Positions 1 through 13,435 of a stretch of 64,000 bases of DNA are shown piece by piece. Source of the DNA: Xiphias gladius (lineage: Eukaryota > Chordata > Actinopteri > Istiophoriformes > Xiphiidae); the NCBI RefSeq assembly GCF_016859285.1, contig NC_053402.1:10847324-10911323 (forward strand), given 5' to 3'. Both the position numbers and the translations under genes were made by a program. Positions within the stretch are counted from its first letter, which is position 1; each line of letters begins with the position of its first letter. The notes under the pieces were generated by a model that searched no databases, was not told the origin of the DNA, and was given only the letters and a program-made list of their open reading frames with translations.

Positions 1-3000
1 CTTAGATACGCAGCACCCAGGTCACTTTGCACATACCTCGTTGTCCGGGCTTTTTTCTGTAAATCTTTTCGTCAGAGAGGAAATGAATAGATGGAATGCA
101 GCATGGCTCATTGAAGTCACATCTGAATAGGTGGAATAAAAAAACCAGCAAATTACATAGCATGTATTGTGCCTGAATACCAACACTGCCAAGGTCAGGA
201 AGATTCTTTTGAAGTACAAAATAACACTGCGACTGGTTTGTGGTGTCAGTGGTCACATGTATTCTTTTTATCTGCACAGTGATTATTTTTCAGGTGAAGA
301 AGTTTCAAGGTCAAGGAAAGAAATGCCCCTGTTAAGCAGTTTTTGTTTTTTTGTTTTTTTACCTGCTATTCACCTTCCTCTACCATCCATTTTTGACCAT
401 CTGTCCGATCTGTCTGCATCCTCTGTTGTGTCTCATTTCCATGTCAGTGCTGAGAGATGGTCACCTCCAATTAGCATCTGTCTCCTCGGGCTGATCAGAC
501 AGTCAAGTGCTGGAGTTCATGGGTTCCTTTCTTTCTCTCCCATCCATTTGTTGTTTTCTCCTACTGAGTCTTTTCAGTATTGACAATGGCCTCCAGCTCT
601 GCAGTCACATTAATTGGATTTTAAAATGGAGCCTTTTTCTTTGCGTACATCAAAGGTTTTATTTCTATTCATTAATAACTGAATTAAGACATACATTTCT
701 ATGAGAGTGTATGTGTGTGGTGGGGTATCCCAATAAGCCTTTGTAATTCATCCTTAGCCTGAATTTTGAGTAGAGCACATCCACTCTGCACTTTGATATA
801 CAGGTGATGAAATAAGAGGTAAAAATGATGAAATGAAACAAATAATCTTAACATAGGTAACCAGAGGGATAAATGACTGCTAAATCAAATCAGACTTTAT
901 TCATGCAAGGTCTCTCTTCCAAGACTGCACTGCAAATGGCTTCACCTTCAAAATGAAAAAAATCTACATAAAAGATACAGGTCTGTACTGGAATTGTTAG
1001 TGGTGGTTAGTCGTGGTTTGGTTTATTCCTGACGACTAAACCAAACCAAAACCGACCTGCTAAACAACATAGTTCCCTCAGGAGTGTGTCTAACTCAAGT
1101 TACTAAAAATTAGTTGTTCATTAGATGTGACATCAGCTTTGATTTTCGGTGCCATTTTTCTCTATGGAGCTTTCATAAAATTTATTCCATCCATGCAAAG
1201 TTTCAAAATGACCTCCCGACAAAAGGTGCAGAGAATATCTATATTGGTTATATGGAGGAAATCTTAGCGAACATTAGATACATGTGAAAGTCACCATCAC
1301 CACTGAGCCTCCACTCTCACATTAAAAGGCATTTATTGTGAGACACGTGCAGGAAGGACACTACTGTGTGTTACAACTATACCAGATACTGGAGAGCTCA
1401 GAATCTTAGAACAACAGCATAGAAAAACAAATGACCCAAGGACACTACATCAAAGTATCCACGGTCTCTTTACGCATATCGGCTTACAGCTGCAAATGAA
1501 CATAGTTGAACAAAGAGAAGTATTTGATCTGGATCAGGTTATGTTTGGCCGTTACCAGTACGTGTTCTTAATAAAATCTGTATAATTGCTAATTCTGACC
1601 AATGGAGGATCAGGGTGCAGACGTTCTAAGGTATATTTAGATATATTTGGGTAAAAAGTGAGTATGAAGATGTTTTTTGTTTTGCAAATAACTGGGTCAT
1701 CATTACAAATCATTGAAACATTGGAGCAAACTGCAATGATTTTCACACTATATTACGACCACTGAAAATATCAATAATAAATCCTCTTTAAGTTGCTCAG
1801 AACCATTCATCATACAAAACGTCACTTGTTTCCACATATACAACAATTCCATCCGCTCCTTTGCATTGGGAAAACCATTTACACGAAGCATTTAAATACA
1901 TACAGACACCTAAAAATCAGGATGTCATTTTTTAGCGTTTTGTTTGCCAAGAGATGGCAAAGGGCATCTCTGAATCTAGAACATCCATTTTAACTTAATA
2001 TTGTATTAAGTTTTTTTCCAGCTAATTAGAGTTCCTCCCAAATTAGACTCATTGTTTTGCTATAAAGGCCAATGCCAGCAATGGCTGGGAGTTACGTAAT
2101 GCTCCATGCTAACACACTGCAATAAATGACTTACTCACCACTTCCTTTTTACTTTTAAGACACTTTCCTCCAACGGCTACCCTCCTGTGTGCTGGTATTT
2201 TCATTTTTAAAATGGGCTGTTATTGACATTTACTGAGAAAATAGGTAAAAATGTCGAGCCTTGTACCTGCAGCTGTACCTTCCTGGCTGTATTTGCATAA
2301 TAGTTTCAAGTTTCAGCGGGGGAAAGAAAATACTTTTTCAGTTTCAGTGTTTTTACACATTTGCAACCTAAAACATTTCTGTACTCCTGGTGCCAAACAA
2401 GGCAGGCAGAGAGTAAGACTCTGGAAAGTTCTTTGTCACTTTGGGACATGCAATGGTAGGCAGGTGTGGAGACACAGGTCTCTCTCTACCCTCAACCATA
2501 CACACACACACACACATTTTCTATGATTCTAGATGAGTCCTGGGCAGAGCTGGAGGAGTAGTGTGATTGCACAGAGGAGCTGGTCTTTTGTCTTTATCCC
2601 ATGAATGAACAGAACGCTCATACTGATTGTGAGTGGGCTCTCCCAGATGCCTTTCACTGTGAGAAGGCCCACGGGATTTTAACTGAGTTAAGCATTGAGG
2701 TTAAATGCCTGCTTTAATCAGAACTATCCAGATTAACTGAGGCAGCCCTGCTCCCTCAGGGGTTGATTACTTTACTGGCTGACACTGCAGTGACTTGTGG
2801 GAGTAGCATACAACATCAGGTCAAACCCAACAACTAAAAATGTGTTCAGCGTGCTAAGAACAGCTAAAGTCTAACCAGTAAAGATAATTTTGAAACACTG
2901 CATGCATAAACACTTTCTTGTGTCTGCCACTGAGGTTGGAGCACTGACAACAGGCCTGCATGACGGGTCTCAAGGCTCTCCTCCGCCTTTTCTCATCGCT

Positions 3001-5741
3001 GTGCAGGACCGTCTTGACTTTAGTGTGTCAGCACTTCACTCTGAATACAAACCAACACCCATCTCATGATGTATGAGAACCCAAAGAAAGACTCCGCTCT
3101 CTGGAGAGCCCCTGTTCTGAGGAGGCTATTTAGAGCTTTCTCTCAGCCAGCGCTCACATTGCTGTTATGTGAGGCTCGTCATCTGCATTTTTTCTATCAT
3201 GATTCGACATGGTTTTCCAGACAGGGACTCTTCAAGTTTTGGTTCTGAATGTGGTAGTGTGGTAGTAGAGAAAGGCCAGTTGTTACAAGTGGATATTGGC
3301 TTGTTTGTATGAAACCCACAGCCTTACCTTAAACAGCAAAGGGCTACAGCACATGTGGAGGTGGACTGTGTCGCATTGTGATCAAATCTCAGCCAGGTCT
3401 ACACGCAATCCATACAGCGAGACCACATTCGTTAGAAAACAGCGTTGAAAGGTCCCCTAACTCTACCCTTTCCTGCTAACTCCCCTAGCAACCCCGGCAA
3501 AAGCTACAGGTAGCAGCAGTAGCTAACATATCTCCCCTCACAAAAAGTGAGAGAAATGAATGACGCCCATCTATGGCATAGTGTTCAGCTGATCTGGTAC
3601 TTGCCATGTTTGGTGACAAGTTAATAACTGACTAACTTAACTGCATAAGATCAGGTTGCAATGCAGGCGGAATAAGATAACGTGAACACTTAAGATACTG
3701 TATCCAGATACAGATCATGTTGATACCAGGTGTAAATGGGGTCTGACTGCTTGGTAACATTGGTTGGACGCTATAATATAAACACAAAATCCGTTGTAAC
3801 TTAAATGTCACTAAAGCTTCAACTGGAGAGAGGAAACATAGAGGCAGATGAAAACATCAGATCTGTGTGGCGCAATGATGAGACTGTTACGTTCCTCAAA
3901 CTAATACACGAAACGAACATAAACACCACATTTCCATCCTGTTCGAGGTTCCAGTGGTGCTCTTTCAATAACGTCATCTCGTTGCATCCTCTTCTTCCTC
4001 TATGGTTTAATGGCAACTGGGGAATTAGTGGCACGAACTGTGCGTCTCGATACGTTCAGATTCTCAGCCCTCTGAAGCCCTCTCTTTTTGCAACCTTTAT
4101 GAGAGAAAAAAAACAAGCTGTTTCAAGCTGATTGAGTTACAGGGCAATTAGTGTTTATGTTCTCTGATGCCTGCATAATAGATTTTGAGAGTAACACAGA
4201 TGTGATCCTCTGCCTCTCTGTGTGATTCTCAACAGGATCTGCAACATAAAAACACCCCTGGAGTCTATTGCTCAAGGACACTTCAGCAGGGTGGATCTAA
4301 CTGGAGCTTAAAAACAACAACAAAAAAAGGGAGTTAGAAAAAGAATTAAGCTCATGTTCAAACTGGCATGTGAACAAAGGAGGCTTTGGATCCAGGTTTT
4401 TGAGGAGAGTGAGCACACAGCAGGCATCTCAGAGCAACAGGCCCCTGTGGAGTTTAAATGGAGCCGTCCATGTACAGCATGCCATGGATACATGTGCAGT
4501 ATTAAGGAGCAACAAGGGGGCATTTGAAAGCCAGCTGTGCCGTGATGCACACATCCAGGAGATCTCACCGTTAATGTTCTGCAGTACAGAACAATGAGCA
4601 TGACTTTTCTCTGCCTCACTGTCCTACTGTAAACCTGCTGCTGAATCTGGAGTATTGTCTAATCCTCCCAAGTAACCATGAGAGAGTCGATGCAGAGAGC
4701 CTGTCACAGCCAAGCCTCTCAGATCATTTATTATTGATTCTGCAGACATGAGGTGGGTGGAGCAAGGAGGATAGAAAGAGACAGAGGATGTGAGAGAAAG
4801 TCAGTCATAAGACCTATTTAGAAAAAGAAGATGTAAAACATGATGTAGAAGAAAACAATTAGGAAAAAGACGGGAAGCAGGAAAAAAAAAGAAAGCAGGA
4901 GAGTGTGACAAAGATGAAAAGTAGGAATTTAAAGCCATTTAGATAAATTAGTGAAACAGAATAGTCATGACACTAGAACAGACAGACAGTGGGTGAAAGA
5001 AAGCTGGAGTTGTGGTTGGGTGTGTGAGGCTGTGTAGGGCAGGTAGCCTCAAAGCTTTGCCTAGTAGCAACATGCTCCCAGCCTCCTGCATGCTGTTACA
5101 CCAGAGGCAGAAAAATCTCCATGTCGTCCCTCATCAACAGTGTTTCTAGTCCTGTGTCACCTGGCCTGACGTGAGGTGCAAAAGCTCCCAGGGTGCGCAA
5201 CTGGCTGGACTCTGTCAAAACACACCATGCCGGGGAGCAGAAGACGGTGAGTGGCTTTGTAAAGTCAACATTTGGCTGTGGGTGGTAGAGTCAATCTGAG
5301 ATATCTACAGTCAGCAAACATTCTGCAGATGAATCCATTGCCCCACATAAATTTTTGTCTCTTCCATTTGTTGTATTAAACCATTTATTCCACTAAGGTT
5401 CCCATAAAAGCAAGTTACCATGAATGTACATGCTAGATTTTCTACAAAGCTCAAGCTGATTGCTTGCAATTAGGCCCTGAAGATTTTTGCCTCTGAGCAT
5501 AACCCACATTTCCCATCTCATGTCTTTCGATCAAATGTTTTATTATCCAGCAACATTTCCCATAGGCCTAAATAAGAAAGGAGTCTAAATTAGTTTTTTA
5601 CTCATATCTTCCCTTCTCCCCCCCTCAGACTAAACTGTAACAATAAAAATGTCCTTGCGTAATTCAGAGCAACATCAGCACAGTTCATTATGTCTGTTTT
5701 AAATTCCTTAAAAAAATTTTTAAAAAACCTTTTCCACACAC
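1..5741. other. Gene-free stretch at the left edge
   Basis: I see no supported gene here. The open frames are short, lack recognisable domains and do not chain through splice sites. The stretch contains a detached LINE fragment (1364-1454), a short CA run (about 2500-2516) and a 12-bp perfect inverted repeat (1014-1025 against 1037-1048, 11-nt loop). Base composition is AT-rich, as in ordinary fish intergenic DNA. Exons of an upstream gene with very short coding blocks could be missed by eye. Confidence 0.6.
1364..1454 (+). mobile_element. Detached 91-bp fragment of L1-like LINE
   Basis: This 91-bp segment is identical, base for base by eye, to 5750-5840, the 5' end of the decayed LINE 4.4 kb downstream. 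Flanking sequence on both sides is unrelated to the LINE. Read in frame it would encode part of the L1 ORF2 linker ahead of the reverse transcriptase (it includes LEQQHRKTNDP). It carries no poly(A) tail or target-site duplication of its own, so it is a copied piece rather than a normal insertion. Confidence 0.8.
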
Positions 5742-6691
5742 ACAAAACCCTGTGTGTTACAACTATACCAGATACTGGAGAGCTCAGAATCTTAGAACAA
5801 CAGCATAGAAAAACAAATGACCCAAGGACACTACATCAAATTAAAGAAGCAAAGAAAAAATAGAGAGATATTATTAATTCCTGAAACAAACCTAATATGA
5901 AGGGGGACCCAAAGCAACTAAAATATTAGCCAGGCATAGAAGAACGCAACAGCTGCTTAATGCAGTTTATAACATTAGAGATCTTACATCCAACACATCA
6001 GTATTCAAATCAGAAGACATAGAAAATTTATATGAAAATTACTATAAAAGGCTGTATTCTCAGCCACCCTCTGTGGATGAAGAGACAGTAAAAAAAAAAA
6101 AAAAAACGTTTTAAATTCACCAGCAATAGGGGAAAGACAGAATGCCATTCTAAATTCAAATATCACTGAAAAAGCAGTGGAAGAAGCAATTAATAAATTA
6201 AAATCTAATAAGGTGCCAGGAAGTGATGGTTTTCCTTCTGAAATGAATAAAATGTCTAAAAAGGAAATAACTCCACTGCTATTAGCATCATTTAATGAAA
6301 CATTAAGATCCCCCCCTCATGAAAAGAGGCCATTATTACAGTAATCCCCAAGGGAGGAAAGAACAAAGAACTCTGTGAAAATTATAGGCAAATATCAATA
6401 GTAATCTGCGAGTATAAGATGTATACACCTTTTATATCCTAAAGATTTGAGTCCTATCAGATTTAATTAAGGACCAATCAAGCTTATATTAAGGGACGTC
6501 GAACACAGGATAACATTAGAAGCACATTACATGTAATTGAAGAAGTACAAAGAGAGGGAAAAAGTGCCATACTAATGACACTTAAAAAGCTTTCGATAGC
6601 GTATGTTGGAAATCTCTATATCTATGCCTGAAAAAATTTGGCTTCAACAAAGATTCAGTCGACTGTGTTAAAACAACTATACCAATAACCA

Positions 6692-6946
6692 ATGGCAAGA
6701 ATAAAATTAAATGGGAATCTTACAAATTGGTTTAAGTTGGAGAGAGATACAAGACAGGGTTGCTGTCTGTCCCCCACCCTCTTGGTGATTTTCATTGAGC
6801 CTTTGACACAAGCGATACGACAAGATGAAGATATTAAGGGGGTGGAGGTGAGAGGTGCAGAGCACAAAATTCGGTTGTTCACGGATGACATCTTGATCTA
6901 CTTAAAACAGCCAGATAATTGCCTCCCAAAGTTAATGAAGTAGTTA
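6692..6946 (+). pseudogene. Reverse transcriptase core fragment of the LINE
   Basis: This is the longest open piece of the LINE reverse transcriptase. It reads through palm-domain motifs: a TRQGCCLSP block, an EPLTQAIRQ helix and FTDDILIYL around the catalytic aspartate pair. It has no start or stop related to a working protein; the frame is bounded by decay mutations on both sides. It is a remnant, not a gene. The family match (L1 clade) rests on motif recognition. Confidence 0.75.
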
Positions 6947-7392
6947 CAATCTTCTAACTACTATGCAGGTTAAAAGCTTAATGTAGCAAAAACACAAATT
7001 TAGTCAATAAATTATCACCCAACACAAGCAATCCAACAAGCATTTGATCTTAGATGGAAGGCAAAAACAATAAAATATCAAGGAGTATTACTTGTACCAT
7101 TACAAATAAAATTATATATCCCTAAATCAGGAGATTCAAAAAGATATGGAAAGATGGTCAGCTCTTACATTAGACTTTGGCTCAATAATAGAAATCATTA
7201 AGAATTCTGTATTTGTTTGAATCTCTGCTGGTGGCAATCTCTCTGTTAGAGTTTTGGGAGTGGGATAAAAAAAAAAAAATCAAGGTTCACTTGGAGGCGA
7301 AAGAAGCCAAAGATTAAATACACAACCCTTTAACTCCCCAAAGATAGGGGAGGTATGGCTTTACCAAATCTTAAAGAATGTTATTATGCTCA

Positions 7393-7424
<32 letters not shown>

Positions 7425-7904
7425 AGAATATTGGTGTGATACCAGGTCTACTACAAGATGGAAAGATATTGAATTAAATTTGGAGAGATGCCATGTCCAG
7501 AGTCTGATGCAAATACGGAAATGTTTAAGGAAAATGAGGAAAAGCTTAGTTCAGTCACTAAATTCACTTTGGAAACCTGGCATACGCTGGTTAAGAAATA
7601 TAATTTGAAGAAGGAGGTAAAAGTTCTCAGTTTGATGGCTTATGATTCCAATTTCAAACCAGCATACAAGAACATTGTTGGTAGAGTGATTTCTGTTTTT
7701 TTTTACCAAGGTTTGGTGTTGATCTACACTCTACATTATAGATAAATGGGAAATAGAACTCAAAATACAAATATCTAAAAAAGACTGGTACAATATATGA
7801 GAGATACAACAAACAACCACCAGCTCCACTATGGAAGGAACTCTTCTGGAAAAATGTAGTCAGATTTTTTATTACTCCTAAAACTAGAACTGTCATGCTG
7901 GTGG

Positions 7905-8165
7905 ATGTGTGGTGAGAAAAACACTCATGTATTCTGGGAATGTATGAAATCGAGAGACTATTGGGATGATGTATGGGCAGAGTTAACAATGATATTAGCT
8001 CATGTATTACCCAAGACCCATGTAGTGCTATATTTAGGTAATCTGACACACAAAAATGTACAACATGCGGACCGATACCTGGTAGAAGTTCTTTTAGCAG
8101 CAACCAAGAGGGCAATCCCAAGGAAATGGTATAAAGAGGACCCCACTACTCTGAGAAACAGCTAG
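7905..8165 (+). pseudogene. C-terminal fragment of LINE ORF2
   Basis: The open frame carries CGEKNTHVFWECMKSRDYWD followed by a conserved-looking tail that includes LLAATKRAIPRKW. This matches the pattern of the cysteine-containing C-terminal segment of L1-type ORF2 proteins. The decayed LINE tail and A-rich end follow directly. Not functional by itself. Confidence 0.65.
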
Positions 8166-8396
8166 ACATAGTTGAAGAGATATATCATATGGAAAGACTC
8201 ACACATGTTTTGAGAATTTTTTGCCTAGAACAACCATCACAATGATGCCACGAAAACATTTATACAGTGACTGGGACATGTTAAGTTGTATCATTAAGTT
8301 GTGTACCTCACTGACACTACTGTTTGTGTTTGTTCTATAATAATAAGTTAAAATCAATCTAATTTAAGTTTAAAAAAACTAAAAAAAACAAAACCC

Positions 8397-10654
8397 AATG
8401 TCATGCATTTGCTGTACATGTATGTAACATCTCGTAAATACAGTAAATTTATGAGGTTGGTCCTAAGCATGTGTGCTGTAGATGTTTGATGGAGCCACAC
8501 TGATGATCCCCCCTCAAAAAGAAAACTTCATACATAAGATGCATCTCTGCAGTGGCTGAATCTTAACTCACTGAGATCCATATTACAGCGTGCAGCAGAG
8601 CCAGCAGACCCAGAACCCGTTCGGCAGTCCGACAGAAGTGGTATACAGCCGAGGGTGAAGACATCAATCACACCGCTGCCCTGGACTGAACGAGAATGGT
8701 GTCAGTGGTACTACCATCAATCACTCCCTTCAGTGTAATACACTTCTTACAGTCGTGAAATACAGTAAACACATGCAAACACTATCGTACACTATGCTCA
8801 TCCAGCAGAATGAGTCAGGTCAAAATGTCAACTTATCAAGTCATTAAGACTATACTGAATAATTTAATATTGCAAAATAAATACCTAATGTTCTCATATT
8901 TTTTTAGGCCCCCTGTCAGTCACAGGCCCTTAAAATCATCCTGAGGGCAGATGTCATTTTTCCTGTTTGTAAGTAAGGACTAAGGGAGCTACAGAAGCTT
9001 ACTATGTTAATACTCATTCGTCAAAGAATGACTCATATATATGAATGTGTCTTCTATGTTCCACCACGAGAATGGAGATGTGAGTGATAGGCTATCCACA
9101 CTACATAAAAAGGGGGCTGCTTTATGGTTGAATGAAAGATATTATTGTTTTTGTTTGAGGCCCACAACCTATTAGCTGCTGTACATTGATGTAGTTGACA
9201 TCTATTAAAGGAAAGCACTCTGAAAACAATAACAGTTTCTTTATCATGGATCCTAAGACACAGGTTTATACAGTACTATTGACAGTCACTAAAGTGAGGG
9301 GGCCCTTTGGCAGTTTGAGTCCTTGCACCTTATGGAGCTTTGAGTTCACTGATTTGCTGTATGTCTTTAACAATGTGGGCCCGGGATGTGTAAGTCGTAA
9401 TACGAGAAACTGATTTGGGGATCAGACCAGGAAACATCGTGTCAGCTCCACTTTGTCCTCACACTATCAAGAGGAAAAAAATATTTCACTTCCTGTTACC
9501 AGTAAAAAGATGTTGTTATATAAACAACAAGACTAAGTCAAAACTTAGTATATAGCTGGGCTGCACTTTATCTGTTTACTACTCTCCTACTCTCTGTGCT
9601 CACATATATAGTATTTTAAAACAGCCCTCAAACTCCCAGGCCTCTGGTAGAGCAAAGTCACGCTGTCCAAAGGACTCAATCTTTTAATAAGTTAACAACT
9701 TGCCCTTTAATGTAGTGTCACTCAAAGGCTGATGATTGCATTTGTATAAGATAGCTCAACATATGATGAATAGATTACTGCAAATTTGTTTAGGCACTTG
9801 AGGATAGTCCCTATGTATTGTCTCTCAGTTAGCTTTCCAGACCAAAACGTAAGGATAACTGTCCTGGAAATCTCTCAAGACTGTTATACTCATCAGAAAG
9901 AGGATAAACCCCTTTGTGTAAGGGTACAACGTGGCCTTTTCTCTGACATATCCTTTAGAAGGAAACAATTTTTGCCTCACCTATGTCGTAGTTGTCTCTT
10001 CATTTTTCCTCCATCCAAGTCTTCTGGTGTGTATTTATTATTACAGCCTCATGGGGCTGTAACCATGCCTAGAGACTTGAAGTGATTTTTATTTTGATAG
10101 ATAGATTACAGCAATTACAGCCTTAACTAATTTGCTAGATAAGGAGTCACACACAAAAACAGACACACGCGATCGTATCACATAAATCATTAATTCTCAC
10201 ATGACACCATAAAATGTGACACAACAGCATTTGCATCATAATGTATTTAAAGCATAAAACATGAAATTCAACATTTGCTAAAAAAGAAAGTTGGAGAGAA
10301 GGTAACGACACACAGGATTGACAACAGTATACCGATCCATAAAGGACCAGTCTGGTATGTGTAGTATTATATGGGGGTTACGTTGTAGCAGCCTGGTGTC
10401 ATTTGCTTTAGTAAAGGTAAACACAGTGGACAGCGTAATGGCAATGCGTTCTGGCGCTACACTTGTCAAATCAGAAGCTGCAGATTTATCATAATATATG
10501 TGTCCTGCTGCCTTCAGATGGCTGTAGGGATTTAATAAACTGAAGGAGAAACTTTTCATGCAGCATAAAGCGGCTGTGGACAACAGATAGGCCACTGTAA
10601 AAATTACTCATACTAATTTATAGAGAAATGCAGACTGACTCCTGACAATCCTGC
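8397..10654. other. Gene-free stretch
   Basis: No coding exon recognised on either strand. The short open frames here lack domains and splice-site support. Nothing structured was seen beyond ordinary AT-rich spacer. Confidence 0.5.
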
Positions 10655-11300
10655 TTTAAAGGGGCAATATGTAAGTATTGGCGAACTGTCTAATTCATAC
10701 TCTAAACAAATAGCATATTACCAGAAATATGGGCTAACATTATCAGCTAACATTAGCCTCAATAAATCTTAACTCAGCATAAGGCAGTTGTTGACATGTT
10801 GTCAAATCTGTATAGATTGGGGAATAATGTTTTTCACACAGGTTAACCTTGCAATCTGATTATGTAACTGGCAGGTTGTTTTCTTCGGTTATTGTTAGAC
10901 TGACGACAATGATTTCATCCCCAGTCTTCCCAGTCAGCGACAGGGAAGACGTAGTGTTGGCAGGAGTAGAGGACGAGCCACGAGAGGTTAAGGAACGCGA
11001 GGGAGAAGGAGAGCAGCTAGAGCAGCAGCATCAATAGCTGAAAGTCCAAGACACATGTTTCACCAAAATACCAACAACTGTATTTTGGTGTGAATGCAGT
11101 TGCTGCAGAATCTCCCACCTGTTCACGCCTCTCCTCCCACCTGTGTACCGTGCGCTCTGCGCTTGGCACCAAAATACCCCACAGACGGGCAAAGCAATTT
11201 TCAAGGTCAGGAATTTGCCAAACTGGCAAACCTCTGCTTGTGCTGGTCTTTGCGCCGCCATGAAACTGGGCATGAAAAATTGTAAACCTTTATGTCAACC
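10655..11300. repeat. Interspersed repeat of MITE-like type
   Basis: The block opens with AAAGGGGCAATATGTAAGTA and runs to a GCGCCGCCATGAAACTGG segment near 11250; similar blocks are familiar from many fish genomes. It includes a 10-bp perfect inverted repeat (11061-11070 against 11081-11090). The small open frames inside it (for example 10849-11037) are incidental. Family name and exact ends cannot be fixed without a repeat library. Confidence 0.45.
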
Positions 11301-11371
11301 TAGACTGTTGTGTTTTTTTGTTTTGTTTTTTTCTGTTTTTTTGTCGACCAGCTTTTTATTGCAGATCTTAA

Positions 11372-11810
11372 AAGAGTACTCCAGTCACTAGATAATCCAA
11401 ATCCATACAGGTGGGCATCTCATGAGAGACACAGGTTAAAAAAGGAATGGACAGGTTTGAAGCAGGGGATGCCACAACAGCCTTAATTTTAGTCCATTAG
11501 TATGAGTCAAACTCCAAAAACAGTCGATCCTACACTTCCCATAGTGCAACTCGATGGCATCTTTTGTGACAGGTAAACACCCACTGCATCCCCTGGTTCA
11601 TAATGCAGGCTTCTTCTGCAAAATTTCAGCACCAAAGCTGAGCTTACCCTGATGACATCATCAGGGTTATTTGCTCAGACTTTAGAAAGTTCCTCCAGAA
11701 ACATAGAAGCCCTTAAATACAGGGGCATTGCCAGGAATTTTGGCCCCATGAAAAGATGTCACATTGGGCCCCAGCACCACAGGCCAAGCCGGCCCTGAAG
11801 ATATAACACT
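11372..11810. repeat. Probable interspersed repeat fragments
   Basis: Two motifs familiar from fish repeats occur here: AAAAGAGTACTCCAGTCACT at about 11369-11390 with GATGACATCATCAGGGTTAT at about 11651-11670, and a block around GGGGCATTGCCAGGAATTTT (about 11722-11741) ending in GGCCGGCCCTG-like sequence. No terminal repeats or duplications were delimited. Confidence 0.4.
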
Positions 11811-13430
11811 GTGCAGACGTGCATGCAACATTCTGCATACAGTGGAATTCACTATGTGATGCAAGACTGATCCCCTCTACAAGGAATGTGCTAAAGGCAA
11901 TCTTCTGCAGTTTAAATGTAATTTTAATGGTAAAATTCTTGAATGGAAAATTCTCTCAACATTAATGAATAACTTTGAATAAATATAACTTAAATACACA
12001 TTAATCTCTTCAATTAAAATAAATTAAAATGATCATCTATAGAATGATGTAACACAAAAAAGAATAAAATCAGCAGGAGATTTTTTAACCAAGTATACAT
12101 ACCAACTAGAAAATAAGCAGCTGTAAAAGTGGAAATGGAAAACAAAATGGAAATGTAAAGGCCTGATGGTAGCGCCAGAGAAAAGGTCAAGTGGTTACCA
12201 AATCCAGCATCCAATACATACTATAGGCTGCTACCTCTGTACAGCTTGAAAACATGTCTTTTGTCAAATATCTGGAACAAACGAAAGTGACTGGAACTAC
12301 AATGCAGATAAAACTGCAGAGCATGTTTTCGGGAACCTTTTTTTTGTTAATCTTCAGCACCTCTTTGTGGTCGTAGTTAAGGATTGCAAGATGCTGCACA
12401 CTGCGTACATTAATCTGCAATATAATACGAATACAACCATATTCTTAATATTGAAATATTTGCACAGTTTTGCATCTGTGATAACAAAAGGTGAAATTGC
12501 GAGCTGCAGTCTGTGATATTACTATTCTATGCGTTACCAGTGATAATGAGAGAAATATACAGTTTCAGGTGGAATGACTGCTCCCCAGCGGAATCCCATA
12601 GCCTAAGGCTTTTTTATTTTATGGGGAAACATCAATGATGACTACAATGTTTGTTGTGAGATTAACACCTGTCCAACAATACTGTTTAACTGCTCAAGTC
12701 TAATTTCTCATTGACTGGATAGCAGACGAACTGAAGGATTGATACCATAATGATTTAATCTGCCATTCCCTTATGTTGTGTATTTCTCCCCAAATCTCGC
12801 ACATGTCCATCATATATAAATCAACACTACACGCTCTTCAGTTAAAGCTTGACAGTTGTTAAGATCTCAGTTTGTATCCTATAAATAATTAAGTGGCTCC
12901 ATCATAGTTTCATCTGACAGTCTTAACAAGAGCACTGGAGAGAGGATTAAATATGGGGTATAAGGTGCTGTTGTCAAAACAGTGTATGTTTTGATTATGC
13001 TTAATATATTTAATCAGAGATTGGATCATGACTCAGTAGGAATCCCTGCAGTTCAGTAAAGAAACAGCAGATGACATTAACAATTGAAGAGGTGAGCTTG
13101 TGGGCCAAGCAAAGTGGAGCACAGCCTTTAGGTTGTTGCATAATTCCTGATGTGTTTGTTGGTCTGTCTGGGAAAGCAACAGAGAGATGACCAAATTTAG
13201 GGATTTGGTCATCTCTAATATTACAAAATTTAGTCATAGACTATGCAGTTGGCATAGCTCTACATGAGTGTCATTCATAATTACATGTTAAATCATGTAA
13301 GAAACTCCCAGACTGGATCCATGCTGAGAGAAAAATGAGGAGGTTGCAAGGTCAGAAGGTTTATGCAAGGCTCCTGTGCCGCATTGTTGAAATTTCTCTT
13401 CTCTCGCACACTAATAAAAACAGTGTAAAT
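11811..13430. other. Spacer upstream of the PECAM1-like gene
   Basis: AT-rich spacer with no supported coding exon. It should contain distal regulatory sequence for the gene starting at 13677, but no specific element can be assigned from sequence alone. Confidence 0.45.
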
Positions 13431-13435
13431 GCCTG

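Larger units (their letters stand above)
5751..8387 (+). mobile_element. 5'-truncated, decayed L1-like non-LTR retrotransposon
   Basis: In order the translations show the ORF2 linker (about 5751-6090), RT block 1 with KSNKVPGSDGF (about 6170-6250), a KGRRTQDNIRS block (about 6490-6530), RT core with [11 protein letters not shown] and the active-site block FTDDILIYL (6692-6943; FADD-type box in most L1s), and the C-terminal region with a CGEKNTHVFWEC motif (about 7905-8165). Frames shift repeatedly and stops interrupt the ORF, so the copy is dead. A TA microsatellite (about 7396-7424) lies inside. It ends in an A-rich tail (about 8365-8387). An exact 9-bp duplication, ACAAAACCC, flanks it at 5742-5750 and 8388-8396, which fixes the insertion edges and shows 5' truncation within ORF2, as expected for target-primed reverse transcription. 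Confidence 0.85.

Noticed and set aside
10278-10595. 105-codon minus-strand frame
   Set aside because: No domain, no splice partner and no promoter; adjacent to repeats. A chance frame is more likely.
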